Positions 51,227 to 59,796 of a stretch of DNA of 64,000 nucleotides are shown in pieces. Position numbers and translations under genes: made by a program. Source of the DNA: Streptomyces filamentosus (lineage in GTDB: Bacteria; Actinomycetota; Actinomycetes; Streptomycetales; Streptomycetaceae). The number at the start of each line of letters is the position of its first letter. Position 1 is the stretch's first letter. The DNA lies in the NCBI RefSeq assembly GCF_014654895.1, contig NZ_BNBE01000001.1, forward strand, positions 1,302,001 to 1,366,000. The letters are read 5' to 3'. A model generated the notes under the pieces. It was not told the origin of the DNA and ran no database searches. It saw only the letters and a list, made by a program, of their open reading frames with translations.

Positions 51227-53638
51227 TCAGGCGGCCACCGCGACCGGGACCTCCGCCGGGGCCAGGGCGATCTCCAGGACCTGGCGGACGTCCGTCACCG
51301 GGTGGACCTCCAGCTTCTCCAGGACCTCGGCCGGGACGTCGTCCAGGTCGGCCTCGTTCCGCTTGGGGATGACCACCGTGGTGATGCCGGCCCGGTGCGC
51401 GGCGAGCAGCTTCTGCTTCAGGCCGCCGATGGGCAGCACCCGGCCGGTGAGGGAGACCTCGCCGGTCATGGCCACGTCGGTGCGGACCAGCCGGCCGCTG
51501 AGCAGCGAGGCCAGCGCGGTCGTCATGGTGATGCCCGCGCTCGGACCGTCCTTCGGGACCGCGCCCGCCGGGAAGTGGACGTGCACGCCGCGGTCCTTCA
51601 GACCGGTGACGGGCAGTTCCAGCTCCGCGCCGTGCGAGCGGAGGAAGGAGAGCGCGATCTGCGCGGACTCCTTCATCACGTCGCCCAGCTGGCCGGTGAG
51701 GGTCAGCCCGGCGCCGCCGGTCTCCGGGTCGGCGAGGGACGCCTCCACGAAGAGGACGTCGCCGCCCGCGCCGGTCACGGCCAGGCCGGTGGCGACACCG
51801 GGCACGGCCGTGCGCCGCTCCGCCGGGTCCTGGGCGGACTCGGGCACGTGGTGCGGCCTGCCGATGAGGTCCCGCAGGTCCTCGGGCGTGACCGTGAACG
51901 GCAGCTCCCGGTCGCCCAGTTCGTGCTGGGCCGCGACCTTGCGGAGCAGCCGGGCGACGGCCCGCTCCAGGGTGCGGACGCCGGCTTCCCGGGTGTACTC
52001 GCCGGCCAGCTTGCGCAGCGCGGCCTCGTCGAGGGTCACCTCGCCGGTCTCCAGACCGGCCCGCTCCAGCTGCCGGGGCAGCAGGTGGTCACGGGCGATG
52101 ACGACCTTCTCGTCCTCGGTGTAGCCGTCGAGGCGGACCAGCTCCATGCGGTCGAGCAGGGCCTCCGGGATGGCTTCGAGGACGTTGGCCGTGGCCAGGA
52201 ACACCACGTCGCTGAGGTCGAGCTCGACCTCCAGGTAGTGGTCGCGGAAGGTGTGGTTCTGCGCCGGGTCGAGGACTTCGAGCAGGGCGGCGGCGGGGTC
52301 GCCCCGGAAGTCGGAGCCGACCTTGTCGATCTCGTCCAGGAGGACCACCGGGTTCATGGACCCGGCCTCCTTGATCGCGCGGACGATCCGGCCGGGCAGG
52401 GCGCCCACGTACGTCCTCCGGTGGCCGCGGATCTCGGCCTCGTCCCGTACGCCGCCGAGGGCGACGCGGACGAACTTCCGTCCCATGGCGTGGGCGACGG
52501 ACTCGCCGAGCGAGGTCTTGCCGACGCCGGGCGGGCCGACCAGGGCGAGCACGGCACCGCCGCGCCGGCCGCCGACGACGCCGAGCCCGCGCTCGGAGCG
52601 CCGCTTGCGCACGGCCAGGTACTCGGTGATGCGCTCCTTCACGTCCTCCAGGCCGAAGTGCTCGGCGTCCAGGACGGCCCGGGCGCCCCGGATGTCGTAC
52701 CGGTCCTCGGTCCGCTCGTTCCACGGCAGTTCGAGGACGGTGTCGAGCCAGGTCCTGATCCAGGAGCCCTCGGGCGACTGGTCGCTGGACCGCTCCAGCT
52801 TCTCGACCTCCTTGAGCGCGGCCTCGCGGACCTGCTCGGGCAGGTCTGCGGCCTCCACGCGTGCGCGGTAGTCGTCGGACCCCTCGCCGTCCTTCTCCCC
52901 GCTCAGCTCGCGCAGCTCCTTGCGGACGGCTTCGAGCTGGCGGCGGAGCAGGAACTCGCGCTGCTGCTTGTCGACGCCCTCCTGGACGTCCTTGGCGATG
53001 GTCTCGGCGACGTCCTGCTCGGCGAGGTGCTCGCGGAGCTGGGCGGTGGCGAGCTTGAGGCGGGCGACCGGGTCGGCGGTCTCCAGGAGCGCGACCTTCT
53101 GCTCGACGGTGAGGAAGGGCGAGTAACCGGAGTTGTCGGCGAGGGCGCCGACGCCGTCGATCTGCTGGACGCGGTCGACGACCTGCCAGGCGCCGCGCTT
53201 CTTCAGCCAGGTGGTGGCGAGCGCCTTGTACTCCGTGACCAGCTCGGTCACGGCGCCGGGCAGCGGGTCGGGCACGGTCTCCTCGACGACCGTCCCCTCG
53301 ACCCACAGGGCGCCGCCGGGCCCGGTCGTGCCGGCCCCGATGCGCACCCGCCCGATGCCCCGGATGAGGGCGCCCGGATCGCCGTCGGACAGCCGCCCGA
53401 CCTGTTCCACGATCCCGAGCACGCCCGTCGCGGCGTACGTCCCGTCCACCCGCGGCACCAGAAGCACCCGCGGCTTCCCCGCGCCCTCCCGGGCAGCGGC
53501 CTGCGCGGCCTCGACCGCGGCCCGCACGTCGTTGTCGGACAGGTCCAGCGGCACCACCATGCCGGGCAGCACGACCTCGTCGTCGAGCGGCAGCACAGGC
53601 AGCGTCAGCGGCACGGACGGCTTGGACTCAGAAGCCAT
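51227..53638 (-). CDS. lon: ATP-dependent protease Lon
   Basis: AAA+ serine protease for abnormal and regulatory proteins. 803 residues from ATG 53638 (MASESKPSVPL; GGGGAG upstream). N-terminal substrate-binding domain, coiled linker, Walker A GPPGVGKTS, Walker B VVLLDEIDKVG, and the catalytic dyad S700 (PKDGPSAGITM) and K743 (GGLKQKLLAAH) 43 residues apart as in E. coli. A HAIR element just upstream of the start suggests HspR repression and heat induction, as reported for lon in Streptomyces. Confidence 0.96.
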   Translation of the reverse strand: MASESKPSVPLTLPVLPLDDEVVLPGMVVPLDLSDNDVRAAVEAAQAAAREGAGKPRVLLVPRVDGTYAATGVLGIVEQVGRLSDGDPGALIRGIGRVRIGAGTTGPGGALWVEGTVVEETVPDPLPGAVTELVTEYKALATTWLKKRGAWQVVDRVQQIDGVGALADNSGYSPFLTVEQKVALLETADPVARLKLATAQLREHLAEQDVAETIAKDVQEGVDKQQREFLLRRQLEAVRKELRELSGEKDGEGSDDYRARVEAADLPEQVREAALKEVEKLERSSDQSPEGSWIRTWLDTVLELPWNERTEDRYDIRGARAVLDAEHFGLEDVKERITEYLAVRKRRSERGLGVVGGRRGGAVLALVGPPGVGKTSLGESVAHAMGRKFVRVALGGVRDEAEIRGHRRTYVGALPGRIVRAIKEAGSMNPVVLLDEIDKVGSDFRGDPAAALLEVLDPAQNHTFRDHYLEVELDLSDVVFLATANVLEAIPEALLDRMELVRLDGYTEDEKVVIARDHLLPRQLERAGLETGEVTLDEAALRKLAGEYTREAGVRTLERAVARLLRKVAAQHELGDRELPFTVTPEDLRDLIGRPHHVPESAQDPAERRTAVPGVATGLAVTGAGGDVLFVEASLADPETGGAGLTLTGQLGDVMKESAQIALSFLRSHGAELELPVTGLKDRGVHVHFPAGAVPKDGPSAGITMTTALASLLSGRLVRTDVAMTGEVSLTGRVLPIGGLKQKLLAAHRAGITTVVIPKRNEADLDDVPAEVLEKLEVHPVTDVRQVLEIALAPAEVPVAVAA

Positions 53639-53659
53639 GATCTCCCCTTCGGCAGTCAA

Positions 53660-53680
53660 GTTGAGCTATGCCGACTCAAT
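53660..53680 (-). promoter_or_regulatory. HAIR element (HspR operator) of lon
   Basis: GTTGAGC-TATGCCG-ACTCAAT: the inverted repeat CTTGAGT-N7-ACTCAAG with exact 7-nt spacing, one mismatch in the inner left arm and the outer pair changed. It lies about 22-42 nt upstream of the lon start. Confidence 0.75.
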
Positions 53681-53807
53681 GCATGTGAGCCCGTGAATGT
53701 TCCCCACCACCTGTTCGCTCTGAGCGATCAAGCGGGGAGGGGCGGCGAATCGATCGAACCGCGGCCCCGTCCGCGCGTTCCGGCTGCGCCGGAACCCGGG
53801 GACGGGC

Positions 53808-54506
53808 ATGCTCGGGCGCATGGACGACGTGGACACGGAACGCGCGGCGGAGCGCGGGCGGGTACGAGCGCGGGGGCGGGCCTGGGCGGCGGTGCCGGGA
53901 CTGGTGACGGCGCTGGTCCTCGGCGCGACGGGATGCGCGGACGCGGACGGGCCTCCGGCGGACGGGGGCGGGAGCACGGCGAGTGCCTCGACGCCCGCGT
54001 CGACGTCGGCTTCTGCTTCTACTTCCGCTTCTGCTTCTGCTTCTGCTTCTGCTTCTTCATCGGCTTCTGCTTCTGCTTCTTCATCCGCTTCGGGGTCGGC
54101 GTCGGCATCGGCATCCGCCTCGGGTTCCCCTTCGGCTTCCGCTTCCGCGACGGATCCCCGGTCCGGGGCCGTTCTGGTGGAGGTCGGGGTGACGGGCGGG
54201 TTCGCGGGGGTCGACAACCGGCTCGTGGTGCACGAGGACGGGGGGTGGAGCGTCCGGTCCCGGTCGGGGAGCACGCGCACCGGGCGGATGGGCGCCGCCG
54301 AGCTGGCCGAACTCCGCGCCGCCCTCCAGGACCCCGCCTACGCGCGCGTGCCCGACCGGCCGGAGGGGACGCCCGTCCACGACGGGTTCGAGTACGCCGT
54401 GACCTACGACGACCGGCTCGTCGTGGCGGGCGACCGCGACCGGCCCGCCGCGCTCCAGCGCGTCTTCGACGCCCTTCCCGAGGGCGGTCCGCCGACGTCG
54501 CCCTGA
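53808..54506 (+). CDS. Putative lipoprotein with a Ser/Ala repeat stalk
   Basis: 232 residues from ATG 53808 (an ATG at 53820 is equally possible). Basic N-terminus, hydrophobic segment and lipobox LGATGC give a lipid-anchored exported protein. Residues ~50-115 are almost only Ser and Ala, an extended stalk; the C-terminal ~100 residues (VEVGVTGGFAGVDNRLVVHE) form a small globular domain of unknown family, with a protealysin-inhibitor-like look (RTGRMGAAELAELRAALQDP). The stalk is encoded by a hexanucleotide repeat with T-ending codons. Divergent from lon, convergent with the TetR gene. Confidence 0.78.
   Translation: MLGRMDDVDTERAAERGRVRARGRAWAAVPGLVTALVLGATGCADADGPPADGGGSTASASTPASTSASASTSASASASASASSSASASASSSASGSASASASASGSPSASASATDPRSGAVLVEVGVTGGFAGVDNRLVVHEDGGWSVRSRSGSTRTGRMGAAELAELRAALQDPAYARVPDRPEGTPVHDGFEYAVTYDDRLVVAGDRDRPAALQRVFDALPEGGPPTSP
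54008..54091 (+). repeat. Hexanucleotide (GCTTCT) tandem repeat inside the lipoprotein gene
   Basis: About ten GCTTCT units with short interruptions (ACTTCC, TCATCG, TCATCC). It encodes the Ala-Ser stalk with TCT and GCT codons, which are rare in the rest of the window. Unit gain or loss stays in frame. Confidence 0.8.
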
Positions 54507-54525
54507 CCGCGGGGCCGCGCGGGGG

Positions 54526-55167
54526 TCACTCCCCCGTGGCGCGGATCGCCGCGTACTGGCGGCGGAGGTAGTCCCTTACCCGGGCGGGCATGTCGAGGGA
54601 GCCCGGGTCCAGGGCCCACTGGATCTGGAGGCCGTCCATGACGGCCAGGCACTCGCGGGCGACGCCCGCGCAGTCGGTGTCGGGGCGGAGCTCGCCGCTC
54701 CGGACGGCCGCCTCCAGGCGCTCGACGCCGTGCGCGAGCACGCGCGCGTACCGCTCCTTGAAGTGCGCGTGGGCGGGGTGCCCGGCGTTCCCGGACTCGC
54801 CGACGAGGACGTTGAACATGCGGACGATGCCGGGGCGCCGGGTGTTCTCCTCGACCAGGTCGACCAGCGCGTCGAGATAGGCCGCGTACGACTCCGGTTC
54901 CGCGCCGGAGAGCCGCGCGACGTCGTACTCCTCGCTCTGCGCGAGGACCGAGAGGAGCAGGTCCTCCTTGCTGCGGAAGTGGTGCAGCAGGCCGCCCTGG
55001 GTGATGCCGCAGTCGTGGGCGATGCGGGCGAGGGAGGAGGCGTGGAAGCCCCACTTCCCGAAGTGGTCGACGGCGGTGTCCAGGATCAGCCGACGGCGCG
55101 CGTCCCCCACGGCATAACTGCCACGACCTGCGCTTTTGGCGGTCACTGCGACCTTCTTCTCCGGCAT
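54526..55167 (-). CDS. TetR-family transcriptional regulator
   Basis: 213 residues from ATG 55167 (MPEKKVAVTAKSAGRG). Helix-turn-helix at residues ~25-70: RRRLILDTAVDHFGKWGFH and SSLARIAHDCGITQGGLLHHF. C-terminal ligand domain follows. It faces an imperfect palindrome at 55230-55251 in the divergent region, in front of what appears to be the remnant of a GH3 gene. Probably a sugar-responsive repressor of that lost gene and of itself. Confidence 0.9.
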   Translation of the reverse strand: MPEKKVAVTAKSAGRGSYAVGDARRRLILDTAVDHFGKWGFHASSLARIAHDCGITQGGLLHHFRSKEDLLLSVLAQSEEYDVARLSGAEPESYAAYLDALVDLVEENTRRPGIVRMFNVLVGESGNAGHPAHAHFKERYARVLAHGVERLEAAVRSGELRPDTDCAGVARECLAVMDGLQIQWALDPGSLDMPARVRDYLRRQYAAIRATGE

Positions 55168-55229
55168 GGGGCCACCCTAGACCCCGCCCCCTCCACCCCC
55201 TCCGACCTGTGATCCAGCTCACAGATAAC

Positions 55230-55251
55230 AAACCTAGTGCCCACTCGGTTT
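55230..55251. promoter_or_regulatory. Probable TetR operator
   Basis: Arms AAACCTAGTG and CACTCGGTTT around CC pair at 9 of 10 positions. It lies 63 nt upstream of the TetR start and 86 nt upstream of the GH3-like remnant, in an AT-richer patch suited to the divergent promoters. Confidence 0.65.
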
Positions 55252-55336
55252 TCGCGCTTAGCCTGAGCCCGCCGCAGCCGGCGCCACCCCCGGCTCCACC
55301 GCCGGCACCCCGTCAGGAAAGGCAGGTACGGAAGCG

Positions 55337-55477
55337 GTGCACCCCCATCAGGACGCCACCCGCCCCGAAGGCCGCCTCCCCTTCGAACTCCCGCGCTCGA
55401 TGGACGCCGTCCGCGCCTCCCGCCCCGACGGCACGGCGGACCCGGTCTTCCCGCACGGGCACGGCCTGGAACTCTGA
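55337..55477 (+). pseudogene. Remnant resembling the C-terminus of a GH3 beta-glucosidase
   Basis: A 46-codon frame from GTG 55337 to TGA 55477 with 43 of 46 third positions G or C. The peptide EGRLPFELPRSMDAVRASRP ... DPVFPHGHGLEL matches my memory of the last residues of GH3 beta-glucosidases (GRLPF-x-xPRS ... DP-F-F/H-GHGL). The first eight codons (VHPHQDAT) and the upstream AGGAAAGG-like ribosome site may be the old gene start, so this could be an in-frame internal deletion that left promoter, start and stop. A functional small protein cannot be excluded. Confidence 0.55.
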
Positions 55478-55502
55478 CCGGCGAACCAACCGCACAAAAG
55501 CT

Positions 55503-55661
55503 GGACATCGAACACTGGACATCGGACATCGGACATCGGACATCGGATGTCGGATGTCGGATGTCGGATGTCGGATCCGAGATCCAGGATCTTGGATCTT
55601 GGATCTTGGATCTTGGATCTTGGATCTTGGATCCGAATCTTGGATCCGAATCCTGGATCCG
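55503..55661. repeat. Heptanucleotide tandem array (GGACATC / GGATGTC / GGATCTT) ending in 13-nt units
   Basis: In one unbroken 7-nt register from 55503: GGACATC, GAACACT, GGACATC x4 (55517-55544), GGATGTC x4 (55545-55572), GGATCCG, AGATCCA, GGATCTT x6 (55587-55628), GGATCCG; then GGATCCG separated by AATCTT and AATCCT (13-nt units) to 55661. The GACATC and GATGTC blocks can pair with each other with one mismatch per unit. AT-richer than the genome. No coding evidence: with a 7-nt unit every frame gives the same circular heptapeptide. Confidence 0.9.
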
Positions 55662-55771
55662 ACCACAGACCGCGGGGACCTGACGCCCCGCGCGATCCGG
55701 GGCCCGCCCGTGGGGGGCCGGGCCCCGGGTCCCCTCCTCAACCTGTCATGCCCATGAAAGGACGCACCGCC

Positions 55772-56848
55772 ATGCGCCGCTCCCTCGTGCTGACCGCAGC
55801 AGCCGCCGTACTCGCCGGCCTGGGCGCCACCGCCGTCGCCACCGCCTCGGCGACGACGCCCGGCGTGGAGCGGGGCACGCCCCGGCCGCTCGCCGGGATG
55901 CGGATCCTCCTCTCCAACGACGACTCCATGCGGGCCGCCAAGGCGAGCAACTCCGACGGCATGGGCCTGTACGAGCTCCGCCGGGCGATGTGCGCCGCCG
56001 GGGCGGACGTCGTGGTGATGGCCCCCTGGCAGGTGCAGTCCGGCAAGGGCACGGCCGTGACCAACGGCGGGGCCCTCACCGTGCAGCGCCGCACCGCCCT
56101 GCCCGCCGGGTACGGCGGCGACTGCGCGGGCGCGCCCTCCGGGGGCGCGGTCTTCGGCGTCTGCCTCGGCGAGGACGGCTGCGCGCCCGACTCTCCCGGC
56201 GCGACCCCGGCGGACACGGTGAAGCTGGCCCTGCGCGGCGGTCTGGCGGCGAAGGCCGGCTGGAAGGACGGCCCCGACCTGGTGCTCACCGGCATCAACT
56301 CGGGCCCGAACGTCGCCGCGAGCGTCAACGACTCGGGCACCGTCGGGGCGGCCGTCGCCGCGATCGACCAGGGCGTCCCAGCCCTCGCCTTCTCCTCCTC
56401 CGGCGACGAGAGCCAGCTGTACTTCCCGCGCGAGAACTACCGGGCGCACGCCGAGTTCGGGGCCCGGTTCGTCGCGGGGCTCAAGGAACGCGGGCTGCTG
56501 ACCCCGGCCTTCGCGCTCAAGGTCGACTACCCGGACGTGAGCGCCGGGCGGAAGGCGGGGGCGCCGGTGTGGACCCGGGTCGGCGACGGGGCCGTGGCGT
56601 ACCACGCGTACGAGCGGCGCGGAACGGGCGACACCTTCGACATCGCCCTGGGCCTGTGCGAGGGGGGCGGGAGCGGGGGCGAGTGCGCCGAGAGCCGCGC
56701 GGACGCCGACTCCACCTGGCTGCTGGGCGAGGGGCACGTCACCGTCGCCCCGATCACCTGGGACCGCACCTACGGCACCCCCGTGGACGCCCGCCGGGAG
56801 CTGACGGCGGTGCGGCGGTACGTGGAGCGCGAGGCGCCCCGCCCGTAG
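55772..56848 (+). CDS. Secreted SurE-like phosphatase/nucleotidase
   Basis: 358 residues from ATG 55772 (AAAGGA upstream; earlier in-frame ATGs at 55748 and 55754 lie before the ribosome site). Signal peptide to about residue 29 (TAVATASA-TT), then the SurE fold: ILLSNDDSM with the metal-binding Asp pair, VVVMAPWQVQSGKG, and TGINSGPNVAASVNDSGTVG. Family enzymes are 5'/3'-nucleotidases or polyphosphatases; this exported type has Cys residues probably in disulfides. The 5' side is occupied by the heptanucleotide array. Confidence 0.87.
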   Translation: MRRSLVLTAAAAVLAGLGATAVATASATTPGVERGTPRPLAGMRILLSNDDSMRAAKASNSDGMGLYELRRAMCAAGADVVVMAPWQVQSGKGTAVTNGGALTVQRRTALPAGYGGDCAGAPSGGAVFGVCLGEDGCAPDSPGATPADTVKLALRGGLAAKAGWKDGPDLVLTGINSGPNVAASVNDSGTVGAAVAAIDQGVPALAFSSSGDESQLYFPRENYRAHAEFGARFVAGLKERGLLTPAFALKVDYPDVSAGRKAGAPVWTRVGDGAVAYHAYERRGTGDTFDIALGLCEGGGSGGECAESRADADSTWLLGEGHVTVAPITWDRTYGTPVDARRELTAVRRYVEREAPRP

Positions 56849-56969
56849 CCGCCCGGCGGGACCACAGCGTCACCCCGCGACCGCGAAACGTGTTTGTCCC
56901 GGCCGTCCGCGCTCGGCGAGGATGGCCGGGACGACGCGTATCGCACGACGAGACACGGAGTGACCGCAC

Positions 56970-57641
56970 ATGAACAGTCCCGTCACCCTCGACCGCCGGG
57001 TGGGCCCGTACGGCGAAGTGGTCCTGCGCCGCCGGGACGAGGACTTCGAGATCATCGCCAACGGCACCTTCCTGATGGACACCTCCGACGGGCGCTCCGA
57101 GCGGCTGCTCGTGGACGCGGCGATGGACGCGCTGCCCGAGCCGGCCAGGGCCGGCGCCGCCGTGCTGATCGGCGGCCTCGGCGTCGGCTTCTCCCTCGCG
57201 CACGCCGCCGCCGACCCCCGCTGGGGGCGCATCGCGGTCGTCGAGCGCGAGGAGGCGATCATCGACTGGCACCGCGGCGGACCGCTCGCGTCGATCTCCG
57301 GGCGCGCCCTCGCCGACGAGCGGACCGTGATCCTGCACACGGACCTGGTGGCGTACCTGGAGACCACCACCGACCGGTACGACGCGCTCTGCCTGGACAT
57401 CGACAACGGCCCGGACTGGACCGTCACCGAGGACAACGAATCCCTTTACGGGACAAGGGGATTGGCGTCCTGCGCGGACCGGCTGAATCCCGGCGGGGTG
57501 CTCGCCGTGTGGTCGGCCCGGCCGTCCGTCGATTTCGAAGAGTCCTTGCGGAATGCCGGATTCAGCGGGGTACGGACCGAAGAGATCCCGGTTGCCCGGG
57601 GCGTCCCCGACGTGGTCCACCTCGGCGTCCGGCCTGCGTAG
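56970..57641 (+). CDS. Spermidine-synthase-like methyltransferase-fold protein
   Basis: 223 residues from ATG 56970 (GGAG upstream). SpeE-type Rossmann fold: VLIGGLGVGFSLAHAAAD (cosubstrate loop), IAVVEREEAIIDWHR, and DALCLDIDNGPDW where SpeE has its acidic catalytic loop. It lacks the N-terminal beta-strand domain of complete spermidine synthases and is shorter. Could be a polyamine aminopropyltransferase-like protein or methyltransferase; substrate not determinable. Confidence 0.8.
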   Translation: MNSPVTLDRRVGPYGEVVLRRRDEDFEIIANGTFLMDTSDGRSERLLVDAAMDALPEPARAGAAVLIGGLGVGFSLAHAAADPRWGRIAVVEREEAIIDWHRGGPLASISGRALADERTVILHTDLVAYLETTTDRYDALCLDIDNGPDWTVTEDNESLYGTRGLASCADRLNPGGVLAVWSARPSVDFEESLRNAGFSGVRTEEIPVARGVPDVVHLGVRPA

Positions 57642-57701
57642 CCTGGACGCCGCCGGTACCTCTAGGCTGCTGCACCGACATCGGCGACGCGAGGCGGGGC
57701 A

Positions 57702-58436
57702 ATGGAGCAGACACACACCACTCACCAGGGTGCGGCGACTCCGGGGGCCCAGCGGCGCGTCCTGGTCGTCGAGGACGACGCGACGATCGTGGAGGCGATC
57801 TCGGCCCGGCTGCGGGCCGAGGGCTTCCTCGTCCAGACGGCCACGGACGGCCCCGCGGCCGTCGAGGCGGCCGAGGCGTGGCAGCCGGACCTGATGGTCC
57901 TCGACGTGATGCTGCCCGGCTTCGACGGCCTGGAGGTCTGCCGCCGGGTCCAGGCGCAGCGCCCGGTGCCGGTGCTGATGCTGACCGCCCGGGACGACGA
58001 GACCGACATGCTGGTCGGGCTCGGCGTCGGCGCCGACGACTACATGACGAAGCCCTTCTCCATGCGCGAGCTGGCCGCCCGGGTGCACGTGCTGCTGCGC
58101 CGGGTGGAGCGGGCCGCGCTCGCCGCCGCCACCCCGCGCAGCGGGATCCTGCGCCTGGGCGAGCTGGAGATCGACCACGCGCAGCGCCGGGTCCGGGTGC
58201 GGTCCGAGGACGTGCACCTGACGCCGACCGAGTTCGACCTGCTGGTCTGTCTGGCCGGCACGCCGCGCGCGGTGCTCTCCCGGGAGCAGCTGCTGGCCGA
58301 GGTGTGGGACTGGGCGGACGCCTCGGGCACCCGGACCGTGGACAGCCACATCAAGGCGCTGCGCCGGAAGATCGGCGCGGAGCGGATCCGTACGGTGCAC
58401 GGGGTCGGGTACGCCCTGGAGACCCCGGCGTCGTGA
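57702..58436 (+). CDS. OmpR-family response regulator
   Basis: 244 residues from ATG 57702. Receiver with D25-D26 region (VEDD), phospho-acceptor D68 (LMVLDVMLPG), and Lys in MTKPFS; C-terminal winged helix with LTPTEFDLLVCLAGTPRAVL and RTVDSHIKALRRKIG. Its stop overlaps the kinase start by 4 nt (GTGA). This pair ahead of kgd is conserved in streptomycetes as I recall; the signal is unknown. Confidence 0.94.
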   Translation: MEQTHTTHQGAATPGAQRRVLVVEDDATIVEAISARLRAEGFLVQTATDGPAAVEAAEAWQPDLMVLDVMLPGFDGLEVCRRVQAQRPVPVLMLTARDDETDMLVGLGVGADDYMTKPFSMRELAARVHVLLRRVERAALAAATPRSGILRLGELEIDHAQRRVRVRSEDVHLTPTEFDLLVCLAGTPRAVLSREQLLAEVWDWADASGTRTVDSHIKALRRKIGAERIRTVHGVGYALETPAS

Positions 58437-59527
58437 ACCGGCCGGCGCGGCGCCCGGGGGGGTCCAGGCGCCGGATCGCGATCTCGATCAAGACGAAGCT
58501 GGGGGCGCTGGTCGTCGGCGCGGTGCTGCTGACGTCCGGACTGGCTCTGGTGGCGATCCGCACGTCCACCGAGTTCCGGTACATCACGATCTTCGCGATG
58601 ATCGCGACGCTGCTGATCACGCAGTTCGTGGCGCAGTCGCTGACGGCGCCGCTGGACGAGATGAACACGGTGGCGGGGTCGATCTCGCGCGGGGACCTGT
58701 CGCGGCGGGTGCGGGGCGCGGACCGGCGCGACGAGCTGGGCGACCTGGCCTCGACGATCAACCGCATGGCGGACGACCTGGAGGCGGTGGACCGGCACCG
58801 CAAGGAGCTGGTCGCCAACGTCTCGCACGAGCTGCGCACGCCGATCGCGGCGCTGCGGGCGGTGCTGGAGAACGTGGTCGACGGGGTCTCGGAGGCCGAT
58901 CCGGAGACGATGCGCTCGGCGCTGAAGCAGACCGAGCGGCTGGGCCGCCTGGTGGAGACGCTGCTCGACCTGTCACGGCTCGACAACGGTGTCGTACAGC
59001 TCCGGGCGCGGCGTTTCGAGGTGTGGCCCTATCTGTCCGGGGTGCTGCGGGAGGCGAACCTGGCCGCCGCGCAGCGCGGGCTCCCGTCGACGTCCGGTCT
59101 GCACCGGCGCACGGACGTCCACCTGCACCTGGAGGTGCAGCCGTCCGACCTGACGGCGTACGCGGACGTGGAGCGGCTGCACCAGGTGATGGCGAACCTG
59201 ATCGACAACGCGGTGAAGCACTCGCCGCCGCACGGGCGCGTGACGGTGCGGGCCCGGCGCGGCCCGTACCCGGACTCCCTGGAGCTGGTGGTCGAGGACG
59301 AGGGCCCGGGCATCCCCGAGGCGGAGCGGCACAAGGTCTTCCAGCGCTTCAACCGGGGGACGTCCCCGGACCGGCAGGGGCCGGGGAGCGACGGGGGCAC
59401 CGGGCTCGGTCTGGCGATCGCCCGCTGGGCGGTGGATCTGCACGGTGGCGGGATCGGCGTGGCCGAATCCTCACGCGGATGCCGCATCCGCGTCACCCTT
59501 CCGGGCAGCCTTCCCCCGCGCGATTGA
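58433..59527 (+). CDS. Sensor histidine kinase of the OmpR pair
   Basis: 364 residues from GTG 58433. Basic N-terminus, two closely spaced membrane helices (residues ~20-65: LGALVVGAVLLTSGLALVAI and ITIFAMIATLLITQFVAQSL) with almost no extracytoplasmic loop, so it probably senses within the membrane or cytoplasm. HAMP, H-box ELVANVSHELRTPIAAL, N-box NLIDNAVKHSPP, G-boxes DEGPGIP and GGTGLGLAIARW. Full kinase. Confidence 0.94.
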   Translation: MNRPARRPGGSRRRIAISIKTKLGALVVGAVLLTSGLALVAIRTSTEFRYITIFAMIATLLITQFVAQSLTAPLDEMNTVAGSISRGDLSRRVRGADRRDELGDLASTINRMADDLEAVDRHRKELVANVSHELRTPIAALRAVLENVVDGVSEADPETMRSALKQTERLGRLVETLLDLSRLDNGVVQLRARRFEVWPYLSGVLREANLAAAQRGLPSTSGLHRRTDVHLHLEVQPSDLTAYADVERLHQVMANLIDNAVKHSPPHGRVTVRARRGPYPDSLELVVEDEGPGIPEAERHKVFQRFNRGTSPDRQGPGSDGGTGLGLAIARWAVDLHGGGIGVAESSRGCRIRVTLPGSLPPRD

Positions 59528-59796
59528 CGTAGGGTTCGAACCGGAAGCGAACGTTCTCCGTGTACACGGGCAGGACGTGGTCAGGGGTGCGGCCGAAGAG
59601 GGCCGTAGCCGTGCTTTTCTGTACCCTCACACATCCGGAACCCCGCTTGTTTCCCGCCATTCACGGTGCCGAAACACCCCGTCAAGTGTGACTTGCGCGA
59701 CGTTGGAGTGCCCGGCCTGCGCGTCCCGCCGAGACAGGCGTAGCCTTTATTTCCGCTGTCCATCACCTTGCGAAGCGGAAGAGGGCGGTTGCCGCC

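Noticed and set aside
55503-55661. Possible CRISPR array
   Set aside because: Units are contiguous 7-mers without spacers and there are no cas genes.
55503-55661. Coding sequence across the heptanucleotide array (open in several frames)
   Set aside because: Openness follows from the repeat unit: each frame yields the same heptapeptide cycle. No codon bias or ribosome site supports translation.
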